From assembly GCF_022921095.1 (NCBI RefSeq), contig NZ_CP095053.1, positions 4,196,501-4,260,500 of the forward strand: a DNA stretch of 64,000 nucleotides, given 5' to 3'. The notes under the pieces were generated by a model. That model did not search any database. It was not told the DNA's origin and saw nothing but the letters and a program-made list of their open reading frames with translations. This DNA is from Hymenobacter aerilatus (GTDB lineage Bacteria > Bacteroidota > Bacteroidia > Cytophagales > Hymenobacteraceae). Positions within the stretch are counted from its first letter, which is position 1; each line of letters opens with the position of its first letter. Below, in pieces: positions 25,831 to 33,800 of the stretch. Both the position numbers and the translations under genes were made by a program.

Positions 25831-26742
25831 TTACCCGAATAGGAGCTGCACCACCACCAATACCGGCACCACAAATAAGAAGGCATCGAACCTATCCAGC
25901 AGGCCGCCGTGGCCGGGCATGATACGGCCGGAGTCCTTCACATCCACACTGCGCTTGAGCATGGACTCGGCCAAATCGCCCAGCGGCCCGAATACGGCTA
26001 CGATGGCGGCGGCCACAAGGCGGGTAGTCAGCGGCATTTCGGGTAGCAGGAAAACCAGCGCCCAGCCCATAACTAGCGTCAGCAGAAAACCGCCCGCAGC
26101 ACCCTCCCAGGTTTTGCCGGGCGAAATCTTGAGTGCCAGCTTGTGCTTGCCGAAGGTTTTGCCGGCGGCATAGGCGCCAATATCGGAACACCACACCAAC
26201 AGCAGTAAGCCAAAGATGCGGCGGTAATCGTAGCCGTTGTCACTGAACGCCAATACGTTCAGCAAACTCATGGGTAGACTCACGTAGAGCAAACCGAGTA
26301 GAGCCACCCCTACGTTGGCGAAGGGCGCTAATTTATTCTCACGCGGCCACGAATACATCTCACGCAGAATGAGGATAGTAGGCAAAAGAATGGCTAAGCT
26401 TAATAAAACGTTTTGCGCAATCTTCCCTATCCGAAAAGCCTGAAACCTTGCTCTAAACTGCTCTATTGTCTCAACTGCTTCCGTATTAATATGAGACGCA
26501 GTATAGTGATGTGCGTCCGCTACTAAATATATAGCGCCAAAAAGCATCAGGCTAATACCTCCACCTAGCAACGCCGCCGGCTTATACCCCGCTTTGCGCA
26601 TCATGCGGTAAAACTCCCACAGCATCCGCATCTGCACCAGTCCGAAAAACACGGCAAACGTCCAGGCGCTATACCAGATGCAGAACAGCAGCACAACGGC
26701 GCCCAACACTCCGTAGAGGATGCGTTGCGTGAGGTTGGACAT
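25831..26742 (-). CDS. cdsA: phosphatidate cytidylyltransferase
   Basis: It makes CDP-diacylglycerol from phosphatidate and CTP at the inner membrane. The 303-residue protein has about eight membrane segments and the CdsA C-terminal signature (HKLALKISPGKTWEGAAGGF; PGHGGLLDRFDAFLF with the conserved GGxxDRxD). I choose the ATG at 26742; the frame extends to a TTG at 26790 that would add 16 hydrophilic residues. It lies downstream of the CPBP gene on the same strand and shares a pathway with psd. Confidence 0.95.
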   Translation of the reverse strand: MSNLTQRILYGVLGAVVLLFCIWYSAWTFAVFFGLVQMRMLWEFYRMMRKAGYKPAALLGGGISLMLFGAIYLVADAHHYTASHINTEAVETIEQFRARFQAFRIGKIAQNVLLSLAILLPTILILREMYSWPRENKLAPFANVGVALLGLLYVSLPMSLLNVLAFSDNGYDYRRIFGLLLLVWCSDIGAYAAGKTFGKHKLALKISPGKTWEGAAGGFLLTLVMGWALVFLLPEMPLTTRLVAAAIVAVFGPLGDLAESMLKRSVDVKDSGRIMPGHGGLLDRFDAFLFVVPVLVVVQLLFG

Positions 26743-26869
26743 CGGTTTTTTGCCGATGGGAGCGGTAGGAGAAGGGGTAGCGTCGGCCAAGGGTAGGGAG
26801 AGGTAAGGAGAGGAGTAGCCGTCGGCTAAGCAAGAATGGTGCGCGAGAATGGCTCGCAGCGAATATGTC

Positions 26870-27925
26870 CTAGTCGCGGTAGCGGCCCACGTCTACGCCG
26901 TCGCGGCCCAGGGTACGGGCGGCAGCAGGCGGCAGTGGAGCTTCGGGTAGGCTAGCCGCTACCCCCTTGCCCCCCAGCGTGCGCAGCTGGGTAGGACCGG
27001 TTTCGGTGTCATCGGTCAGGTGCTCGTGCAGCCAGTACAGCAAGCCAGCCGTGACGAGCAGCGAGGATAGCACCCAGGGCCAGGGCATGGCCTCGTTGGC
27101 GTCGGGGTCCAGCTCGGGGCTCACCCACTGGCGCTGCTGCCAGTAGAGCAGAAGCAATTGAGTGAAATTTTGGGTGAAGTGCGCCGCCATGGGCACCAGA
27201 ATATTGCCGCTCCACTCATATAAGTATCCCAATAGCAGACCCAATACGAAGCGCGGCACGAAGCCAAAGAACTGCACGTGAATGGCGCTGAAAATAAAAG
27301 CTGCCACCCACACGCCCACGTGGCGCGACGTGAAGCCCTGCACCAAATTGCGCTGCACTACCCCCCGGAACACCAACTCCTCGCTGATGGCCGGCACCAC
27401 AGCAATAACCAGCACGCCTACCCAAAAGCGAAGCGGCGAGTTGAAGTCGGTGAGTGCTTTGGTGAGCGCCTGGGCCTGATCTTCCTTTTCCCTGGCCCAT
27501 TCCTCTACACCGCGCAACGCATCGGGTAAATGCAGTTGGGCATTCCAGGCAATGAGGGTCGTCATGAGGGGTAGGCTGGCAATGATGAGCAACGCCGCCA
27601 TCAGCAGCCACAAGCCGGGCACCGGGCGACGCGGAGCAAAGTAGTCGGCAGCACGGTATCCGGTGAACTTCACCAGGGCCAGCGCGCCCCCCGCAAAGCC
27701 CACAAACAGGAGCACCCCCTGTGAGAGCATAGACAGTGCCCATCCCTGCGGGTGTTGCGTTGGGTGCTGCGTCACGTTGCCGATTTCCTGCAACCCTACC
27801 CCAAAAAACAGATTGCCCAGCATAGAGATAAAAAAGCCCGCTACACAGAAAGCGGCTAGCAGCGACACTAGCAGCAAGATCAGAGTAACCAGCGGATGCA
27901 AGCGGTTAGAAACGAAACCTTTCAT
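26870..27925 (-). CDS. CPBP-family intramembrane glutamic endopeptidase
   Basis: This 351-residue membrane protein has about eight membrane segments and the CPBP (CAAX-protease-like, Abi) motifs: E182-E183-x3-R187 (SEELVFRGV), His216 (SAIHVQFFGF), and His249/Asn253 (MAAHFTQN). Members cleave membrane proteins or process prenylated or bacteriocin peptides; the substrate here is unknown. The ATG at 27925 begins with a short cytoplasmic stretch and first membrane helix; the longer frame upstream enters repeat DNA. The last ~70 residues are a hydrophilic tail. Confidence 0.88.
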   Translation of the reverse strand: MKGFVSNRLHPLVTLILLLVSLLAAFCVAGFFISMLGNLFFGVGLQEIGNVTQHPTQHPQGWALSMLSQGVLLFVGFAGGALALVKFTGYRAADYFAPRRPVPGLWLLMAALLIIASLPLMTTLIAWNAQLHLPDALRGVEEWAREKEDQAQALTKALTDFNSPLRFWVGVLVIAVVPAISEELVFRGVVQRNLVQGFTSRHVGVWVAAFIFSAIHVQFFGFVPRFVLGLLLGYLYEWSGNILVPMAAHFTQNFTQLLLLYWQQRQWVSPELDPDANEAMPWPWVLSSLLVTAGLLYWLHEHLTDDTETGPTQLRTLGGKGVAASLPEAPLPPAAARTLGRDGVDVGRYRD

Positions 27926-27947
27926 AGCAATTGAGGGTCTGGAAATC

Positions 27948-28051
27948 GTAGAGACGCCTGGCAGGCGCCCGTCGTTACATGTTTTTTGTTGAATGACACT
28001 GATTACTCCGCGTCCGTCGGGCAACGATGGGCACCTGCCAGGCGCCCCTAC
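27948..28051. repeat. inverted repeat in a divergent promoter region
   Basis: Two 29-base arms (27948-27976 and 28023-28051) with 46 bases between are complementary except for four positions, all of which are transitions. The core is GCGCCTGGCAGG. It fills most of the gap between the CPBP gene and dusB, which are divergently transcribed. Confidence 0.8.
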
Positions 28052-28096
28052 AACCCTAATAGTCGTAAATTTGCGTAAAATCCTGCTATAGCTACC

Positions 28097-29086
28097 GTGG
28101 TACACATTCGCGACCTTGCCCTCCCTGATTTCCCGTTGCTGCTCGCCCCAATGGAGGACGTATCGGACCCGCCGTTTCGGGCCGTGTGCAAGGCCAACGG
28201 GGCTGATTTGATGTATACGGAGTTTATCTCGTCGGAGGGGTTGATTCGGGATGCCGCCAAGAGCCGGCAGAAGCTCGACGTGTTTGACTACGAGCGGCCC
28301 ATTGGTATTCAGCTGTTTGGCTCCGATGTGGATACGATGGGCGAGTGCGCCCGCATCAGCACCCACGCCGGCCCCGACCTCATCGACATCAACTACGGCT
28401 GCCCCGTGAAGCAGGTGGCCTGCCGCGGCGCTGGCGCCGCCCTGCTGCGCGACATCCCCAAAATGGTGGAAATGACGGCCGCGGTTGTTAAAAACACGCC
28501 CCTACCCGTGACGGTGAAAACCCGCCTGGGCTGGGACGACACCACCAAGAATGTGGAGGACGTGGCCGAGCGCCTGCAGGATATTGGTATCGAAGCCCTT
28601 ACCATCCACGGCCGCACCCGCGTGCAGATGTACAAAGGCGAGGCCGACTGGGAGTTGATTGGCAAAATCAAGAACAATCCGCGCATCAAAATTCCCATCT
28701 TCGGCAACGGTGACATCGACTCGCCCCAGAAAGCCGTGGAGTACAAAAACCGCTACGGCGTAGACGGCGTAATGATTGGCCGCGCTAGCATCGGCTACCC
28801 CTGGATTTTCCGTGAAATCAAGCACTATATCGCCACCGGCGAACTGATGGCTCCGCCCACCGTGGAGGAGCGCGTGGCCATGTGCCGCATGCACTTCGAG
28901 AAAAGCCTAGAGTGGAAAGGGCAACGGGCCGGCATCTTCGAGATGCGCCGCCACTACGCCCAGTATTTCCGCGGCCTGGAGGGTGCCAAGCAGTGGCGCA
29001 CCCGCCTGGTAGATACCAACGAGCCCGACGAAGTGCGCGCCATCATGGACGAAATCATTGCCGCCGAGCCGGTTTTGGTAGGGTAG
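28097..29086 (+). CDS. dusB: tRNA-dihydrouridine synthase (DusB-like)
   Basis: It reduces uridines in tRNA D-loops with FMN. The 329-residue protein starts at GTG 28097. It has LLAPMEDVSDPPFRAVCKANGA at the N-terminus, the active-site NYGCPVKQVACRGAGAAL (catalytic Cys ~101), the FMN-binding VTVKTRLGWDD and LTIHGRTRVQMYKGEADW, and IGRASIGYPWIF. These order as in bacterial DusB. The repeat-rich region downstream (29099-29231) may act as its terminator. Confidence 0.95.
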   Translation: MVHIRDLALPDFPLLLAPMEDVSDPPFRAVCKANGADLMYTEFISSEGLIRDAAKSRQKLDVFDYERPIGIQLFGSDVDTMGECARISTHAGPDLIDINYGCPVKQVACRGAGAALLRDIPKMVEMTAAVVKNTPLPVTVKTRLGWDDTTKNVEDVAERLQDIGIEALTIHGRTRVQMYKGEADWELIGKIKNNPRIKIPIFGNGDIDSPQKAVEYKNRYGVDGVMIGRASIGYPWIFREIKHYIATGELMAPPTVEERVAMCRMHFEKSLEWKGQRAGIFEMRRHYAQYFRGLEGAKQWRTRLVDTNEPDEVRAIMDEIIAAEPVLVG

Positions 29087-29098
29087 CGTTTCATCATT

Positions 29099-29231
29099 TG
29101 TCATCCTGAGCGCAACGCAGTGGAGCGAAGGACCTTGTCACGTTGAATAGCTTGCAGCAGATAACATCTACCGCCTGATTGTTCTACCGTCATAAGGTCC
29201 TTCGCTCCACTACGTTGCGCTCAGGATGACA
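29099..29231. repeat. REP-like long palindrome with TCATCCTGAGC core
   Basis: Arms 29099-29136 and 29194-29231 (38 bases each) are complementary except for one transition and flank 57 bases. The arm begins TGTCATCCTGAGC. Shorter copies of this core occur at 39718-39772 and 54532-54629, always between genes. This is the pattern of mobile intergenic palindromes (BIME-like). It lies 1 kb from the RAYT-like gene. Confidence 0.85.
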
Positions 29232-29245
29232 CTTTTTCTCTACTC

Positions 29246-30202
29246 ATGCCCTCCCCTACCCCGCCCGCTACTATAGCCGCCCCGGCTCCACCCGCCACCT
29301 CAGCGCCGGAGCCGCCTATTTCGCTGTCGGCGTGGGGGTTGTTGCTCGTGTTGGCTGTTATCTGGGGTACGTCGTTCATTCTGATGAAGAAGGGGCTGGC
29401 GGTGTTTTCGCCGCTGGAGCTGGGCGCTACGCGCGTGACGGTGGCGGCCTTGCTGCTCCTACCCTTCGCGCTGCGGCACGTGGGCCAGGTGGAGAAGTCG
29501 CGCTTTAAGTGGCTGCTGCTAAGCGGCGTAGTTGGCACCTTACTTCCGGCCTTCTTGTTCGCCTACGCCGAAACCAAGCTGGCCTCGGGGTTGGCGGGCG
29601 TACTCAATGCCCTCACGGCGGTGTTCACGCTGGTAGTAGGTGCGCTGTTCTTTGGGCAGCGCCTTACGGGGCTGCGGGTGTTGGGCATCGGGCTGGGGCT
29701 GGCTGGCACGGTGGTGCTGATGCTGCTAGGCGGCAGCGGCGGCGCGGCTACCCCGGCGGGCGTCGGCAACGCGTGGTATGGGCTGTACATTGTGCTGGCC
29801 ACCGTTGGCTACGGTGTGAGCGTCAACGTAATCAAGCACTACTTGCAGGGTATTCCCCTGGTGGCCGTTACGGGCCTGTTGCTGTTGTTTATTGGCGGGC
29901 CGGCTGTGGTATTTCTACTGTTAGGCACCGATTTTCTGCATAAGCTAGCCACAGTATCGGGCGCCTGGACTGCCTTTGGTTACATTGCTCTACTGGCGAC
30001 TATGAGCACGGCCGTGGCCATGGTACTGTTCAATAAACTCATTCACCAGTCTACGGCCCTGTTTGCTTCCTCCAATACCTACCTCATACCTGTCGTAGCG
30101 CTGGGCTGGGGCGTGCTCGATGGTGAGTCGTTCAACCTGTGGCATGTGCTGGGCATGGTGATTATTCTGGTGAGCGTGGCCATTATTCACCGGGCAAGGT
30201 AG
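29246..30202 (+). CDS. EamA/DMT-superfamily transporter
   Basis: The 318-residue protein has ten predicted membrane segments in two EamA halves (first: VLAVIWGTSFILMKKGLAV; second: YIVLATVGYGVSVNVIKHYL), preceded by a Pro/Ala-rich cytoplasmic start. Family members export amino acids or metabolites; the substrate cannot be read. The ATG at 29246 lies 14 bp after the palindrome 29099-29231, so the repeat sits in its 5' region. Confidence 0.9.
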   Translation: MPSPTPPATIAAPAPPATSAPEPPISLSAWGLLLVLAVIWGTSFILMKKGLAVFSPLELGATRVTVAALLLLPFALRHVGQVEKSRFKWLLLSGVVGTLLPAFLFAYAETKLASGLAGVLNALTAVFTLVVGALFFGQRLTGLRVLGIGLGLAGTVVLMLLGGSGGAATPAGVGNAWYGLYIVLATVGYGVSVNVIKHYLQGIPLVAVTGLLLLFIGGPAVVFLLLGTDFLHKLATVSGAWTAFGYIALLATMSTAVAMVLFNKLIHQSTALFASSNTYLIPVVALGWGVLDGESFNLWHVLGMVIILVSVAIIHRAR

Positions 30203-30282
30203 GTGGGTGAGGAGGTAAGGGGATAATAGGTTGATAACTGACAGTGCTGTTTCCTGCCTGTCATCTCCTTATCCAATTTATT

Positions 30283-30858
30283 TTAACTCCTTCCAAACAC
30301 ATACGGCCAGTCGTGGAACCGCTCGGGTAGTTGCAGGCGCCGCGGGTGCGCCAGCAGATACGTCTGCACACGGGCCAGCTCCTGCTCGTCCCGTATCGGC
30401 AGCTCGTGGAAGCCGGTTTGCCAGAAGTCGGCCTCGGATGGGAGATGCCCGCGTAGCAGGCGGCGGGCCTGGGCGGCGGTGCGTTGGTGCAGCAGGTCTA
30501 TGGCTTTGTAAAGCGAGAGGCCGGAACCCACCGGCAGGCGCAGTACCGCGTGCAGGTGGTTGGGCAGCAGCACCAAACAAGGCACTTGCAGCCCCTGCTC
30601 CTCCAGCATCAGCAGCTCGCCGGCTATGGTTTCGGCTAGCTTCTCTTTTTCCAGATAGTCCGGCCCCACAGTACGCGCGTCCAGCAGGGCATCGAAGGCG
30701 GCGAACCATTGCTTCTCGGCGCGGCGGTGAGCTTCGGGCGAGTCGGCGGCTTGCTGAGCGGCTACGCGTCGGGCGTGCAACTCATGGCCGGCCCGCGCCG
30801 GAATGGAGCCGGCCAGGCGCAGGGTGAGCAGAATGGTTTCGCCTTCGGGTGGCAGCAT
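30283..30858 (-). CDS. REP-associated tyrosine transposase-like (RAYT) HUH protein
   Basis: The 191-residue protein has the Y1/IS200-like HUH fold of REP-associated tyrosine transposases. The HUH motif is H101-L-H103 in LLPNHLHAVL; FWQTGFHELPIRDEQELARV leads to the candidate nucleophile Y167 (TYLLAHP), and the end WPYVFG fits the family. The N-terminal LTLRLAGSIP matches the VTFRLxGSLP start of Bacteroidota members. Such enzymes nick single-stranded palindromes and are thought to spread REP repeats. It lies 27 bp downstream of the giant helicase gene on the same strand. No terminal repeats flank it directly, so it looks domesticated, not like an insertion sequence. Confidence 0.85.
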   Translation of the reverse strand: MLPPEGETILLTLRLAGSIPARAGHELHARRVAAQQAADSPEAHRRAEKQWFAAFDALLDARTVGPDYLEKEKLAETIAGELLMLEEQGLQVPCLVLLPNHLHAVLRLPVGSGLSLYKAIDLLHQRTAAQARRLLRGHLPSEADFWQTGFHELPIRDEQELARVQTYLLAHPRRLQLPERFHDWPYVFGRS

Positions 30859-30885
30859 ATAGATTTAGCCCGCAGAGCTATTTTG

Positions 30886-33800
30886 TCAGGCAGCCGGTTT
30901 CAAAATACCGTTCATTTCCGCCAGCTCACCCCGCTCCAACAGGCCTGCCACAACCACCTCCAGTTGCTGGCGCATATCGTCTGATAAGCGGGCGAAGCCG
31001 AGCAGGCGAACGGTAGGTAGAAATACAGCTTCGCGAGGTAGGGCGAAGCTTTGCTCCACCACCGTGCGCAGGGCCAGCGCCATCTCCTCGGGGGCCACGA
31101 AGCCCAGCTTGCGCGACACGGCCGGCAGCTGACTTCGGTCGCGGAGCGGAGGCTGCTGCATGGCATTGTCCCAGAGGAAGTCGCCTACCCGGCGCAGGTG
31201 CCGCAGGTTCTGGGCCAGCAGCGCCGCATCTTGCCCGACCTTGCGGATGCGGGCCCCTACCTGCGTGGCCCCGCTGGCCTGTGCCAGTCGCCGGGTGGCC
31301 TCCTCAATATGCACCGGGCTTTCGACGCGGACGATTTGCGTGAGCCAGTTGGCCAGCTGGCCCAGGCTATGCTGGTGCAGCTCGCGGTGCCCGACGGCGG
31401 CCGGCAGTTGCGCTACCTGGTAGGGCTCAGATAAGGAAATGGGCATAGTGGACGCTTCTTCCCGCGCAATGCCGGAGGGAGCGTCCGTACCTAAAGCAGG
31501 GGCCTCTTCTTCCGGCTCGTCGGCTTCGTCGAGGGCAGCGAGGTGGCGGGCGGCTTCAATGGCCTGCACGGCACGCTCGGTTTCGGCGGCGGGGTCCCGG
31601 AACCAGTCGGTGCTCCAGATGCGGTGCAGGCGCCAGCCCACATTTTCCAGTACCTCCTGCCGCAGCCGGTCCCGGTCGCGGGCCGAGCGGGCGCTGTGGT
31701 ACATGGCCCCGTCGCACTCGATGCCCAGCACGTAGCGGCCTGGCTGGTCGGGGTCGACCACGGCCAAATCGATGTAGAAGCCCTGCGAGCCAATCTGGGG
31801 GCGCACTACGTAGCCACGGGCCGTGAGGGCGCGGTGCACGGCCTCTTCAAACGGCGACTCCATGGCCCGACCGGTTTCCACGTTCTGATTCAGGCGGCCG
31901 TGCTGCGCGAAACCCAGAAACGTTTTGAGCGCCGCCACGCCCCGGGCACGGGTGCGGCTTAAATCCAGGTCGTCGGCCGTGAGGTTGGTGAAGACTTCGC
32001 AGCGCTGCTTGGCTCTGGTGATGAGCACATTGAGGCGCCGCTCCCCGCCTTCGCCGTTCAGCGGCCCGAAGCTCATGCTCAGGTAACCTTCCCGGGTGCG
32101 GCCGTAGCCAATGCTGATCAGAATAACGTCTCGCTCATCACCCTGCACGTTTTCCAGGTTTTTCACGAAGAACGGCTCGTGCGGATGGCGGTTGAAAAAC
32201 TCTTCGGTTTCGGGGTGCTGGCGGCGCAGCTTTTCCAACGCATCCTGAATGGCCTGGCGCTGCGCCGTGCTGAAGGCCACCACCCCCAGCGTGAGGCGCG
32301 GCGTGGTGCGGGCGTGGTGCAACACGGCCTCGGCCACAGCTTGCGCCTCCTGCGGGTTGGTGCGCGTAGTGCCCCGCTCGTAGTGCGTGCCGGGCAAATG
32401 ATGGTAGACCAGGCCCAACTGCCCCTGCCCGCCCGGGCTCGGAAAAATCACCAGCTTGTCGTCGTAGAACAGGTGGTTGGAAGCCGCAATCAGGCTTTGG
32501 TGCAGGCTGCGGTAGTGCCAGCGCAGCATCCGCTCGGGCATCTGGCGGGCCTTGCACAGCTCCAGAATACTCTGGATGTCGGCCGTCACATTTTCCTCGT
32601 CGGCGTCTTCGCCGGCTCCGGTCAGGGAGTCGAAGAACGAGGTAGGCGGCAGCTGCTTGGAGTCGCCGACTACTACCAGCTGCCGGCCGCGGGCAATGGC
32701 CCCCAAGGCTTCCACCGGCTTCACCTGGCTGGCCTCATCAAAAACCACCAAATCGAACTCCACGGCGCCTGGCGGCAGGTAGCTGGCCACCGACAGCGGC
32801 GACATCATAAACACCGGCTTGATGGCCTGCACCGCCCGCCCGGCCTGCTGCATGAGCTTGCGCAGGGGCAGATGGCGGGTTTTCTTGGCGAATTCGTTGC
32901 GCAGCAGCAGCATCTGGCCGCCGGCCTGCTGGTGGGGCAGCTGCCCGAAATGCTGTTGCATGGCCCGTACCCGGTTGTGGTAGAGCGAGTCCCGGTCGGC
33001 CTGGCGGAAGCGGGCGGCTACTTCCTCGTGCCCGGCCCGCTCGAACTGCCGCAGGGCCGGATGCTGCTCGTAGGCCAGCTTCTGCAAATACTCCAGCCAA
33101 GTCTGCCGCACGGCCGCTACCAGGTGGTGGGCGGCCGGCTCCCAACGCTCGGCCAGCAACAGCAGCTCTGGCAAGCCTTCAGTCTGTGCGGTGGCGGCCA
33201 CGTTATTCCATTCGGTGGTAAGGCGCAGGGCCGGCAGGTCGGCGGCCCAGGCGGAGAGAATAGCCAGCTGCGCGGCAAAGGGCTGAAACTGCAGGCGGCC
33301 ATCGGGACCGAACTGGCGAGCTTCGTTGAGCTGCAGGGCATCGGCGGTGGCTTGCAGCGCGGTGCGGTGCCGGGTCAGGGCTGCTTCGAGAGCAGCCAGC
33401 AGCGGGGCCAGCGTTTCGGGGGCCGGCTGCCGGGCCAGGTAGTCGAGCAGCGCCGTGGGCAGTTCCTGGCGGCTGATGCGTTGGTGGGTGAGCGTCAGAT
33501 AGTCGCGCGTTTTCGTCAGCATCGGCCACTCCGAGCGCACGTCCTGCCATGCCGCCCCGAACAAGCCACTCATCAAACTATGGGCTCCGGTGAGTTGCTG
33601 CTCGTGGCGGGCCGTTTCGTGGATGGCATCAATGGCCCTGATGACGGAAGCAGTTTCGGCGGGCAACGGGCCGCGCCAGAGGCTTTGCAGGCGCTTTTTG
33701 GCGTTGCGGTAGTCGCCATTCAGGAATTTCCACCACTTGTCGCCATAGCTCATAAAGGCGCCGCGCTCCGGCAGTAACTGCTGGCCCCAGGCTTCCGGTA

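Noticed and set aside
30241..30885. Insertion sequence around the RAYT-like gene
   Set aside because: I found no terminal inverted repeats, target duplication or IS200-type end hairpins directly flanking the gene.
32179..33777. 532-codon plus-strand open frame inside the helicase gene
   Set aside because: The opposite strand carries recognisable helicase motifs through this whole stretch; the plus frame has antisense composition and no family features.
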